A DNA stretch of 64,000 nucleotides from an uncultured Bacteroidia bacterium (GTDB lineage: Bacteria; Bacteroidota; Bacteroidia; Bacteroidales; UBA932). The notes under the pieces are model-generated. The model worked only from the letters and a program-made list of their open reading frames with translations. It had not been told where the DNA came from and did not search any database. The position numbers and the translations under genes were made by a program. Positions 1-8,356 of this stretch are shown here, one piece after another. Positions within the stretch are counted from its first letter, which is position 1; every line of letters starts with the position of its first letter. Location: contig CADAAA010000003.1 in NCBI GenBank assembly GCA_902785785.1, forward strand, positions 1 through 64,000. Direction: 5' to 3'.

Positions 1-200
<200 letters not shown>

Positions 201-291
201 TGAGCAGGAAATTGAAGCCAGGATGGAATTGTAAAAGTGATCGAAGACGAGAAAGTATCTCGCAGTGAATCTCTCTCAAGTAATATATTGC

Positions 292-1343
<1,052 letters not shown>

Positions 1344-1345
1344 GG

Positions 1346-1921
1346 CTACTGCTCGTCGGGGGTGTTGTCGTTCTGGCGGAGATCCGCGAAAGGATTGCGG
1401 GACGGGATATTGCGCGAAAGGATGGCGGAAAGAACCGTTCCGAAGATGAAGCAGTAAACGAGGTTGGTGAAGAAGGACACCTGGCCCATGTTGATTTCCT
1501 GCATCGCCTCGAGGCTCTCTGCAGGAAGCATGGAACCGTATGCCTCAGTGGCCGCTTCGATGGCCTGCGAATAAGTGTCAGGGGCAATCCATGTGACATA
1601 TGCGAGATCGAACGCCGCGAAGATCAGCGCGGACAGGAATGCAGTCACCATTCCGAAACGGAAGGTGTCGGAGTTGTCAAGTCCCGGATGGGCAGCCGCA
1701 TACTTGGTCATGAACAGTTTCATGAGATAGATGCATCCTCCGAACTTCGCCGCCCACAGCAGGAAATTCAGCAGTGTTACGAGCAATGCGGTGCCCGTAG
1801 ATCCGGAGACCTTGGCCAGCAGGTAGGTGATGACCACGTAAGCACTTGATACAAGCCCTAGGACCAGCCCGGCCTTGCCGGCGCTGTCCCAAAGGTCTTT
1901 GCGGGGGATGCGGTTTTCCAT
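1346..1921 (-). CDS. DUF4199 integral membrane protein
   Basis: A 191-residue protein with about four predicted membrane helices (near residues 15-35, 40-65, 88-110 and 150-172). Length, helix pattern and position directly upstream of a GT2 gene match the Bacteroidetes DUF4199 family, which is commonly paired with this type of glycosyltransferase. Its function is unknown; a partner role in polyprenyl-linked sugar transfer is only inferred from the pairing. ATG at 1921 follows a 75-bp divergent intergenic region shared with thrS. The stop lies 2 bases before the GT start, so the two are almost certainly cotranscribed. Confidence 0.8.
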   Translation of the reverse strand: MENRIPRKDLWDSAGKAGLVLGLVSSAYVVITYLLAKVSGSTGTALLVTLLNFLLWAAKFGGCIYLMKLFMTKYAAAHPGLDNSDTFRFGMVTAFLSALIFAAFDLAYVTWIAPDTYSQAIEAATEAYGSMLPAESLEAMQEINMGQVSFFTNLVYCFIFGTVLSAILSRNIPSRNPFADLRQNDNTPDEQ

Positions 1922-1944
1922 TTACAATATCGTTTGTCCGAATA

Positions 1945-1973
1945 CAAAGATATAAAAAAAGTTCGTACCTTTG
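1945..1973. promoter_or_regulatory. Divergent -7 elements between DUF4199 and thrS
   Basis: TACCTTTG at 1966-1973 on the plus strand and TATCTTTG at 1945-1952 on the minus strand both match the Bacteroidetes sigma-ABfr -7 consensus TAnnTTTG and sit within 25-31 bases of the two start codons. No clear -33 TTG is seen at the expected distance for either, so the calls rest on the -7 boxes and the divergent arrangement. Confidence 0.5.
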
Positions 1974-1996
1974 TAAGCTTATAATTTTTTAGAGTT

Positions 1997-3955
1997 ATGA
2001 TTAACATCACGTTTCCTGACGGCAGCGTCAGGGCCTACGAATCGGGAGTTACCGGTTATGAGATCGCGCAGAGCATCAGTCCGAGGCTCGCTGCGGAAGT
2101 TTTGGCAGTATCCGTAAAGGCAAAGGGCGACACGTCCGTCGGCAAGGGCGTTACATACGACCTCATGCGTCCCATCACCTTCGATGCTTCCGTCAACCTC
2201 CTCAAGTGGGAGGATGACGAGGCCAAGCGCGTATTCTGGCACTCCTCCTCGCACCTCATGGCTGAGGCGCTCGAGGCCCTCTATCCCGGCGTCAAGTTCG
2301 GCATCGGCCCCGCCGTCGAGAACGGTTTCTATTATGACGTGGACCTTGCCGGTCATCAGATCACTGATGCCGACTTGCCCAAGATCGAGAAGAAAATGCT
2401 CGAACTCGCCAGGACCAAGGAGACCTTCACCCGTATCGACGTCTCCAAGGCGGCAGCCATGAAACATTTCCAGGACAAGCAGGATCCGTACAAGTGCGAA
2501 CTCATCAGCGAGCTCGAGGACGGAACCATCACCTACTATACCAACGGTGCTTTCACCGACCTCTGCCGCGGACCTCACCTCATGAATACCGAGGTCATCA
2601 AGGCCGTAAAACTCACCGCCATCGCCGGAGCATACTGGCGTGGTGATGAGAAGCGCCAGCAGCTTACCCGTATCTACGGTATCACCTTCCCCAAGAAGTC
2701 CATGCTGGACGAGTATCTCCAGCTCCTTGAGGAAGCCCGCAAGCGCGACCACCGCAAGCTTGGCAAGGAGATGGAGCTCTTCACCTTCTCGCAGCGCGTC
2801 GGTCTCGGCCTGCCGCTGTGGCTGCCCCGCGGCGCCGTCATGCGCAACATCCTCGAGAACTTCCTGCGCAAGAAGCAGGCTGAGCTCGGGTATCTCCCTG
2901 TCGTCACACCTCATATCGGCGCCAAGGACCTCTATGTCACTTCCGGGCACTATGCCAAGTACGGCAAGGATTCGTTCCAGCCCATCCGCACCCCTCAGGA
3001 GGGAGAGGAGTACATGCTCAAGCCGATGAACTGCCCTCACCACTGTGAGATCTTCCGTTCGTCGCCCCATTCCTACAAGGACCTCCCTCTGCGCTATGCC
3101 GAGTTCGGCACCGTATACCGCTATGAGCAGAGCGGAGAGCTCCACGGACTGACGCGCGTCCGCGGTTTCACCCAGGACGACGCGCACCTCTTCTGCCGCC
3201 CCGACCAGCTCCAGGAGGAGTTCGAGAAGGTCATCGACCTCATCCTCTATGTCTTCAAGACCTTGAAAATGACGGAGTACATGGCCCAGATATCCCTCCG
3301 TGACCCTCACAACAAGGAGAAGTACATCGGTTCCGACGAGAATTGGGCCAAGGCCGAGCAGGGCATCATCGATGCAGCTGCCAAGAAGGGCCTCAAGACT
3401 GTCGTCGAATACGGCGAGGCTGCATTCTACGGCCCCAAGCTGGACTTCATGGTCAAGGATGCCATCGGCAGAAGATGGCAGCTCGGCACCATCCAGGTCG
3501 ACTACAACCTCCCCGAGCGTTTCCAGCTCGAGTATACCGATGCCGACGGCTCCAAGAAGCGTCCAGTCATGATCCACAGGGCCCCGTTCGGCTCCATCGA
3601 GCGCTTCACCGCCGTCGTGCTTGAGCACACTGCTGGACACCTGCCGCTCTGGCTCGCGCCGGATCAGGTTAAAGTGCTGCCTGTCAGCGAAAAATATTCG
3701 GAATATGCGGAAAAAGTTTGCGATTTGCTGAAAAATTCCGATATTCGCGCTTCGATTGATGGCAGGAACGAGACGCTCGGCAAGAGGATCCGCGAGGTCG
3801 CTCTTCTCAGGGTCCCGATTCTGGTCATCGTCGGTGAAAAGGAAGTTGCCGATGGCACCGTCTCTGTGAGACAGGAGGGCGTCGACAAGGGAACTATGAC
3901 GATTGACGGATTCACGGACTTCTTCAAGGCCGCCGTGGCTGAGGAGCTGTCCTGA
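1997..3955 (+). CDS. thrS: Threonyl-tRNA synthetase
   Basis: Charges tRNA-Thr with threonine in the cytoplasm. The 652-residue length is typical of full-length bacterial ThrRS. An N-terminal TGS domain (residues 1-60) is followed by the editing domain with '[11 protein letters not shown]' near residue 75, then the class II core with 'MNCPHHC' near residue 345, which includes the zinc-ligand cysteine. A C-terminal anticodon-binding domain starts with '[14 protein letters not shown]' near residue 550. It is the first gene of the conserved thrS-infC-rpmI-rplT translation cluster. ATG at 1997 precedes 'INITFPDGS', the normal N-terminus. No leader resembling a T-box is seen. Confidence 0.98.
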   Translation: MINITFPDGSVRAYESGVTGYEIAQSISPRLAAEVLAVSVKAKGDTSVGKGVTYDLMRPITFDASVNLLKWEDDEAKRVFWHSSSHLMAEALEALYPGVKFGIGPAVENGFYYDVDLAGHQITDADLPKIEKKMLELARTKETFTRIDVSKAAAMKHFQDKQDPYKCELISELEDGTITYYTNGAFTDLCRGPHLMNTEVIKAVKLTAIAGAYWRGDEKRQQLTRIYGITFPKKSMLDEYLQLLEEARKRDHRKLGKEMELFTFSQRVGLGLPLWLPRGAVMRNILENFLRKKQAELGYLPVVTPHIGAKDLYVTSGHYAKYGKDSFQPIRTPQEGEEYMLKPMNCPHHCEIFRSSPHSYKDLPLRYAEFGTVYRYEQSGELHGLTRVRGFTQDDAHLFCRPDQLQEEFEKVIDLILYVFKTLKMTEYMAQISLRDPHNKEKYIGSDENWAKAEQGIIDAAAKKGLKTVVEYGEAAFYGPKLDFMVKDAIGRRWQLGTIQVDYNLPERFQLEYTDADGSKKRPVMIHRAPFGSIERFTAVVLEHTAGHLPLWLAPDQVKVLPVSEKYSEYAEKVCDLLKNSDIRASIDGRNETLGKRIREVALLRVPILVIVGEKEVADGTVSVRQEGVDKGTMTIDGFTDFFKAAVAEELS

Positions 3956-3988
3956 TCCGCATGCATATATTATTTGTTGAATTTTAAT

Positions 3989-4006
3989 TAGGAGGACACT
4001 TTTATC
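3989..4006 (+). promoter_or_regulatory. Strong Shine-Dalgarno and AUC start of infC
   Basis: AGGAGG at 3990-3995 lies 8 bases before an ATC codon at 4004. The infC frame is open from just after an in-frame TAG at 3989-3991. It contains no ATG or GTG, and no TTG until 4100, so ATC is the only start matched to the SD. Strong SD sequences are uncommon in Bacteroidetes, and IF3 is known in E. coli to repress its own AUU-started mRNA by rejecting non-canonical starts. An equivalent loop here is inference. Confidence 0.75.
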
Positions 4007-4603
4007 GCAGCACCTTACAAACCGGCCCCAAGGCCTACGGGGTCCAGACCTAACGGTCAGAGATCAGGCTATGGCCCTCAACGCAAGGAAGAGGGTGAAT
4101 TGAACATCAACGAGGAGATTACCGCGCCCCAGGTGCGTCTCGTCGGTGACAATATACCCGAACCGGGTATCTATCCCATCGCCAAGGCATTGGCCCTGGC
4201 CGATGAACTCAGTCTTGATCTGGTGGAGATAAGCGCAAAGGCCGATCCTCCCGTGTGCAAGATACTCGATTACCAGAAGTTCCTGTACCAGCAGCGCAAG
4301 AAAGCCAAGGAGATGAAGGCCAATGCCGCCAAGGTGGTTATAAAGGAGATCCGTTTCGGTCCCAACACCGACGAGCATGACTTCCAGTTCAAGCTCAAGC
4401 ATGCCAAGGAGTTCCTTTCCGAGGGCTCCAAGGTCAAGGCTTCGATCTTCTTCCGCGGTCGTTCGATCCAGTTCGCCGACCAGGGCGAGAAGCAGCTTCT
4501 CCGCTTCGCGGTAGAGCTCGAGGAGGTCGGAAGGGCCGAGAACATGCCGGTGCTCGAAGGCAAGAGGATGACGATGATGCTTGCACCCCTCAAGAAAAAA
4601 TAG
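4004..4603 (+). CDS. infC: Translation initiation factor IF-3, AUC start
   Basis: IF3 binds the 30S subunit, keeps it apart from 50S and proofreads start codon and initiator tRNA. The core runs from '[18 protein letters not shown]' through '[14 protein letters not shown]' to '[15 protein letters not shown]' and '[17 protein letters not shown]', covering the N domain, linker and C domain. With the ATC start at 4004 it has 199 residues, including a basic, Pro/Gly-rich N-terminal extension of about 32 residues such as other Bacteroidales IF3 proteins carry. A shorter product starting at TTG 4100 (167 residues) is the alternative. It lies between thrS and rpmI in the standard order. A small GCCTGC/GCAGGC hairpin (4605-4619) follows the stop. 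Confidence 0.95.
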   Translation: MAAPYKPAPRPTGSRPNGQRSGYGPQRKEEGELNINEEITAPQVRLVGDNIPEPGIYPIAKALALADELSLDLVEISAKADPPVCKILDYQKFLYQQRKKAKEMKANAAKVVIKEIRFGPNTDEHDFQFKLKHAKEFLSEGSKVKASIFFRGRSIQFADQGEKQLLRFAVELEEVGRAENMPVLEGKRMTMMLAPLKKK

Positions 4604-4649
4604 CCTGCGTGGCAGGCCTGTATAATATTAACTTATTAAAAACAAAAAA

Positions 4650-4844
4650 ATGGCAAAGCTTAAGACCAACTCCGGTGCCAAAAAGCGTTTCACGCTTACC
4701 GGATCGGGAAAAATCAAGAGAAAGCACGCTTACCACAGCCACATTCTCACGAAGAAGACCAAGAAGCAGAAGAGGAATCTCGACCATTTCGCCATCCTCT
4801 CGAAGGTGGACGAAGGCCGTGTAAAGGAGCTCCTTGTTCTTTAG
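4650..4844 (+). CDS. rpmI: 50S ribosomal protein bL35
   Basis: A 64-residue, very basic protein of the large subunit. '[36 protein letters not shown]' is split here as N-terminal '[11 protein letters not shown]' and the '[11 protein letters not shown]' motif, both diagnostic of L35. It follows infC by 46 bases and precedes rplT by 79 bases, the conserved infC-rpmI-rplT order. ATG at 4650 is preceded by an A-rich leader without a clear SD, normal for this phylum. Confidence 0.97.
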   Translation: MAKLKTNSGAKKRFTLTGSGKIKRKHAYHSHILTKKTKKQKRNLDHFAILSKVDEGRVKELLVL

Positions 4845-4923
4845 TATCATTAATGTCAAACTTGGATGAGCAGTAGAAGAAGTACCTCACGAGAGGTCAC
4901 TGCCTCCAGAAAAAAAACGTATT

Positions 4924-5268
4924 ATGCCAAGATCAGTTAATTCAGTCGCCTCCAGGGCGCGCCGCAAGAAGATCCTCAAGAGAACCCGTGGTAACTTCTT
5001 GTCGAGAAGGAATGTTTGGACGGTTGCGAAGAACACCTATGAGAAGGGTCTCACCTACGCATACCGTGACCGCAGGACCAAGAAGCGCAATTTCCGCGCT
5101 CTCTGGATCCAGAGAATCAATGCTGCCGCACGTCAGTACGGCCTCACGTATTCTCAGTTTATGGGTAAACTCGCCAAGCAGAACATCGGTCTCAACCGCA
5201 AAGTGCTGGCGGACCTTGCCATGAATAATCCTCAGGCATTCGAGGCTGTCATCAACTCTGTAAAGTAG
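4924..5268 (+). CDS. rplT: 50S ribosomal protein bL20
   Basis: L20 is an early assembly protein of the 50S subunit that binds 23S rRNA. The 114-residue protein starts '[19 protein letters not shown]' and holds '[20 protein letters not shown]', both family signatures. In other phyla L20 represses its own operon by binding mRNA. The 79-base rpmI-rplT spacer has a short hairpin (ACCTC-acga-GAGGT) but nothing I can identify as an L20 site. The lepB GTG start lies 6 bases after the stop, so lepB is probably cotranscribed. Confidence 0.97.
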   Translation: MPRSVNSVASRARRKKILKRTRGNFLSRRNVWTVAKNTYEKGLTYAYRDRRTKKRNFRALWIQRINAAARQYGLTYSQFMGKLAKQNIGLNRKVLADLAMNNPQAFEAVINSVK

Positions 5269-5274
5269 TTTGAT

Positions 5275-6612
5275 GTGAGCTGGAAGGAGTTCTACCACAA
5301 CCGTTGGACAAGGTTCAGTTTCTGGGCTCTGCTCTATGTGTTGTGGGTCGTCTGGCTCGGAAGTTACTGGTGGCTCCTCGGCCTCGTCGTCATCTTCGAC
5401 ATGTTCATCACCAAGAAGGTGAAATGGACATTCTGGAAGAAAGACTACAAGGAGGGAGAGAAGCACAATGTCTGGCTTGACTGGCTCGATGCCATCATCT
5501 TCGCCGTCATCTTCGTGACATTCATCAATATCTTCTTTTTCCAGGCGTTCAAGATCCCTTCATCCTCCATGGAGAGTACGCTCTATACCGGAGACCATCT
5601 CTTCGTAAGCAAGCTGGCATACGGCCCCAGGGTCCCCGAGACCCCGCTGACCATCCCTTTCACGCACAATGTCATCTTCGGAAAGGAGTCCTATTCCACT
5701 CTGATCCACAACAAGTACAGAAGGCTCAAGGGTTTCGGTCACGTCAAGAGAGGCGATGCGGTCGTATTCGGATTCCCGAACGGTGACACCGTTCTGAAAA
5801 AGGCCCCGGTCGAAGACTACCACGCCCTCGTGAGGGTGAACGGCAGGGAACTGGTGGAAAGCAGGCTCGGTCCGATCATCGTCCGCCCGACGGACAAGAA
5901 GGACCACTACGTGAAGCGCTGCGTCGCCCTTCCGGGCGACACGCTCACGGTCAAGGACGGCCTGGTCTACATCAATTCAGTCCAGCAGGAAGTCTATCCC
6001 GGCATCCAGCTTTCCTACAAGGTCGTGACCAACGGACAGCGTATCAACTCCAAGGTCCTCGAGAAGCTTGGGCTCAACATCGGAGAGCTTTACTATGATC
6101 CCGCTCTTCCTGGATACCCCGAGATGCCCCTTACGGCGGCGATGCTCGAAAAGGTGAAGGACATGCCGGGCATAGTGAGCGCCGAGCCCAACATAGAGAC
6201 TTATCCGTCGGTCGATGCCTATGGCATCTTCCCGTTCTCTCCGGATTACCGCTGGACGCGTGACTGGTTCGGTCCGCTCTGGATTCCGAAGAAAGGCGAA
6301 ACGGTCGAGCTTGACACGGACAACCTCCCGCTGTATGAGCGCATCATCACCGCCTACGAGAAGAACGACCTGAAGGTCAATGACGAAGGCATGATCTTCA
6401 TCAACGGAAAGGAGGCATACAGCTACACCTTCCAGCAGGATTATTACTTCATGATGGGAGACAACAGGCACAATTCCCTGGACTCCAGGTACTGGGGATT
6501 CGTTCCTGAGGATCACATAGTCGGGAGACCGTCTGTGATATGGCTCTCAACCAACCGGAACGCGAAGTTCCCGAAAAACATAAGATGGCGCAGATTCCTC
6601 AAATTTGTGTAG
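5275..6612 (+). CDS. lepB: Signal peptidase I
   Basis: Membrane serine protease that removes signal peptides from exported proteins at the outer face of the inner membrane. Two N-terminal hydrophobic segments (about residues 12-45 and 68-90) precede the catalytic-serine motif 'IPSSSMESTLYTGD' (Ser near 98). The lysine motif 'YVKRCVALPGDTL' follows (Lys near 213), with the conserved late box 'FMMGDNRHNSLDSRYWG' near residue 395. At 445 residues it is longer than E. coli LepB (324), as usual in Bacteroidetes, with an insert between the Lys box and the final box. The start is GTG at 5275; the ATG two bases earlier is out of frame and runs straight into TGA. Confidence 0.96.
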   Translation: MSWKEFYHNRWTRFSFWALLYVLWVVWLGSYWWLLGLVVIFDMFITKKVKWTFWKKDYKEGEKHNVWLDWLDAIIFAVIFVTFINIFFFQAFKIPSSSMESTLYTGDHLFVSKLAYGPRVPETPLTIPFTHNVIFGKESYSTLIHNKYRRLKGFGHVKRGDAVVFGFPNGDTVLKKAPVEDYHALVRVNGRELVESRLGPIIVRPTDKKDHYVKRCVALPGDTLTVKDGLVYINSVQQEVYPGIQLSYKVVTNGQRINSKVLEKLGLNIGELYYDPALPGYPEMPLTAAMLEKVKDMPGIVSAEPNIETYPSVDAYGIFPFSPDYRWTRDWFGPLWIPKKGETVELDTDNLPLYERIITAYEKNDLKVNDEGMIFINGKEAYSYTFQQDYYFMMGDNRHNSLDSRYWGFVPEDHIVGRPSVIWLSTNRNAKFPKNIRWRRFLKFV

Positions 6613-6617
6613 AACAT

Positions 6618-6648
6618 TTGGATTTGCGAAAAATTTGAGCGAAATTTG
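6618..6648 (+). promoter_or_regulatory. Probable promoter of rpmB-rpmG-DUF4295
   Basis: TTG at 6618-6620 is followed after 20 bases by GAAATTTG at 6641-6648, one mismatch from the Bacteroidetes -7 TAnnTTTG. It lies 43 bases before the rpmB ATG in the only sizeable gap between lepB and the ribosomal protein genes. Confidence 0.55.
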
Positions 6649-6690
6649 CAGCCCCGTAAATTATTTAGAATCAATTAAAAGTATAAAGAT

Positions 6691-6933
6691 ATGGCAAAGG
6701 TTTGTCAAGTTACCGGTAGAAAGAGAATGAAAGGCAACAACGTTGCCCATTCCAAGCTGCGCACCAAGCGCGATTTCTCCCTCAACCTCAAGACCAAGAA
6801 GTTCTGGTCCGAGGAGGAGCAGAGGTTCATCACTTTGAAGGTTTCCTGCAAGGGCATGAGGATCATCGAGAAGAACGGTCTCGACGCCACCCTCCGCGAG
6901 GCCCGCGAGAAAGGATTGGTTAACCTTGTTTAA
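6691..6933 (+). CDS. rpmB: 50S ribosomal protein bL28
   Basis: An 80-residue basic protein of the 50S subunit. '[21 protein letters not shown]' (N-terminus) and '[21 protein letters not shown]' are typical of Bacteroidetes L28. It lacks the paired CxxC motifs of zinc-binding L28, so it is of the zinc-free type. rpmG starts 11 bases after the stop. The block rpmB-rpmG-DUF4295-ftsY is a familiar order in this phylum. Confidence 0.97.
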   Translation: MAKVCQVTGRKRMKGNNVAHSKLRTKRDFSLNLKTKKFWSEEEQRFITLKVSCKGMRIIEKNGLDATLREAREKGLVNLV

Positions 6934-6944
6934 TTTTAAAGACT

Positions 6945-7133
6945 ATGGCAAAGAAAGCTAAAGGAAACAGGGTGCAGGTCATCCTCGAGTGCACCGAGCA
7001 GAAGGAAAGTGGTGTCCCTGGAATGTCCAGGTATATCACCACCAAGAACAAGAAGAACACCCCCGAGCGTCTTGAGCGTAAGAAATACAATCCTTTCCTC
7101 AAGAAGGTCACTGTTCATCGTGAAATCAAATAA
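6945..7133 (+). CDS. rpmG: 50S ribosomal protein bL33
   Basis: A 62-residue basic protein. '[21 protein letters not shown]' followed by '[20 protein letters not shown]' is the L33 signature. Only one cysteine is present, so this is the zinc-independent form. It sits between rpmB and the DUF4295 gene with gaps of 11 and 18 bases, clearly one transcript. Like L28 it would not depend on zinc supply, whereas L32 at 19.7 kb keeps four cysteines. Confidence 0.97.
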   Translation: MAKKAKGNRVQVILECTEQKESGVPGMSRYITTKNKKNTPERLERKKYNPFLKKVTVHREIK

Positions 7134-7151
7134 TTGATAGGAGATTAAACT

Positions 7152-7310
7152 ATGGCAAAGAAAGCCGTCGCAACGTTTGCTGCCAAGGCCGGTGCTAAGA
7201 GCATGGTCAAGTGCATCCGCATGGACAAGTCCCCCAAGACTGGTGCCTATGTCTTCACCGAGCACCTCGTGGAGGAGTCCAAGGTCAAGGAGTATTTCGA
7301 CAAGAAGTAA
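7152..7310 (+). CDS. DUF4295 small basic protein
   Basis: A 52-residue protein beginning 'MAKKAVATFAAKAGAKSMVK' and ending 'VKEYFDKK', rich in Lys and Ala. This matches DUF4295, a Bacteroidetes-specific family regularly encoded after rpmG. I recall that a phylum-specific large-subunit protein called bL38 has been described and may be this family, but I have not verified that. Location between ribosomal protein genes and ftsY, and the charge, fit a ribosomal role. ATG at 7152. An intrinsic terminator follows 22 bases after the stop. Confidence 0.85.
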   Translation: MAKKAVATFAAKAGAKSMVKCIRMDKSPKTGAYVFTEHLVEESKVKEYFDKK

Positions 7311-7331
7311 TCTCCGGTTCCGATTTATTGA

Positions 7332-7366
7332 GGGACGGGGTCCGATTTGGGCTCCGTCCTTTTTTT
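7332..7366 (+). terminator. Intrinsic terminator after rpmB-rpmG-DUF4295
   Basis: Stem GGACGGGG (7333-7340) pairs with CTCCGTCC (7352-7359), allowing one G-T pair, around an 11-base loop and is followed by seven T (7360-7366). It separates the ribosomal protein unit from ftsY. Confidence 0.8.
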
Positions 7367-7411
7367 AGTTCATCGTTTTTGATTATATTTGTCAGTTAAA
7401 GGAATCGTGCC

Positions 7412-8341
7412 ATGGGAATATTTGACAAAGGTACAGCAAAGACTAAGCAGAGTTTCTTCCAGAGGCTTTCCAGGGCCGTCATGGGCCGTTCGAAGGTTGA
7501 TGACGATGTGCTCGACGCCATTGAGGAAGCCCTTGTCTCGTCCGACATGGGAGTGGATACCACCCTCAAGGTCATAGACCGGCTGGAAGAGCGTGTGGAG
7601 AAGGACAAATACATGTCTTTCGATGAGCTTGTGGCATTGCTCAGGGATGAGATCTCCAAGCTCATCGACCTTGACGGTACCGAGGAGGTAGTTCCCTTCG
7701 ATTTCTCGCACAAGCCTTACGTGATCATGGTCGTCGGAGTCAACGGCGTGGGCAAGACCACCACCATCGGCAAACTCGCCGCCATGCTCCGGGAGCAGGG
7801 CAAGAAGGTCATTGTCGGCGCAGCCGACACCTTCCGCGCGGCGGCCGTGGACCAGCTGCAGGTCTGGGCCGACCGGGCCGGCGCGGACATCGTCCGGCAG
7901 AACATGGGCTCCGACCCGGCCTCCGTGGCCTTTGACACTGTCAAGGCCGCCGTAGCCCGCGGGGCCGACGTCGCCATCATCGACACCGCCGGCCGCCTGC
8001 ACAACCGTATCGACCTCATGAATGAGCTCACCAAGATACGCAATGTCATGCGCAAGGTCATCCCCGACGCTCCGCATGACGTGCTCCTTGTCCTGGACGG
8101 TTCTACCGGCCAGAATGCCTTCCAGCAGGCCAAGGAGTTCTCCCGCGCTACCGACGTGACTTCCCTGGCCGTTACCAAGCTTGACGGCTCCGCCAAGGGC
8201 GGCGTAGTCATCGGTATCGTTGACCAGTTCAAGATACCGATCAAATTTATAGGCATCGGCGAGGGCATAGACGACCTCAAGGTCTTCGACCGTCAGGAGT
8301 TCGTCACCTCACTCTTTACACCCGAAGATTTGAAGAAATAA
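7412..8341 (+). CDS. ftsY: Signal recognition particle receptor FtsY
   Basis: SRP-type GTPase that receives ribosome-SRP complexes at the inner membrane for cotranslational insertion. The 309-residue protein has a short N domain and a G domain with P-loop 'GVNGVGKTTTIGKLA' (about residue 109), 'DTFRAAAVDQL', 'DTAGR' (about 190) and 'TKLDGSAKGG' (about 255). The acidic A domain of E. coli FtsY is missing, as is usual in this phylum; the start 'MGIFDKGTAKTKQSFFQRLSRA' offers an amphipathic basic helix for membrane contact. pheT starts 15 bases downstream. Confidence 0.96.
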   Translation: MGIFDKGTAKTKQSFFQRLSRAVMGRSKVDDDVLDAIEEALVSSDMGVDTTLKVIDRLEERVEKDKYMSFDELVALLRDEISKLIDLDGTEEVVPFDFSHKPYVIMVVGVNGVGKTTTIGKLAAMLREQGKKVIVGAADTFRAAAVDQLQVWADRAGADIVRQNMGSDPASVAFDTVKAAVARGADVAIIDTAGRLHNRIDLMNELTKIRNVMRKVIPDAPHDVLLVLDGSTGQNAFQQAKEFSRATDVTSLAVTKLDGSAKGGVVIGIVDQFKIPIKFIGIGEGIDDLKVFDRQEFVTSLFTPEDLKK

Positions 8342-8356
8342 ACACACATATACGAT

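Noticed and set aside
1979-3640. A 553-codon open frame antisense to thrS
   Set aside because: It mirrors the codon pattern of thrS, covers a conserved gene, and its translation has no domain or signal I recognise. High G+C and biased codons produce long antisense frames.
4605-4619. GCCTGC-GTG-GCAGGC hairpin after infC as a terminator or attenuator
   Set aside because: No U-tract follows and rpmI/rplT are expected on the same transcript; stem is short with a 3-base loop. At most an mRNA-stability element.
4845-4923. L20-binding autoregulatory site in the rpmI-rplT spacer
   Set aside because: Only a 5-bp hairpin is visible, with no match I can defend to the known L20 sites.
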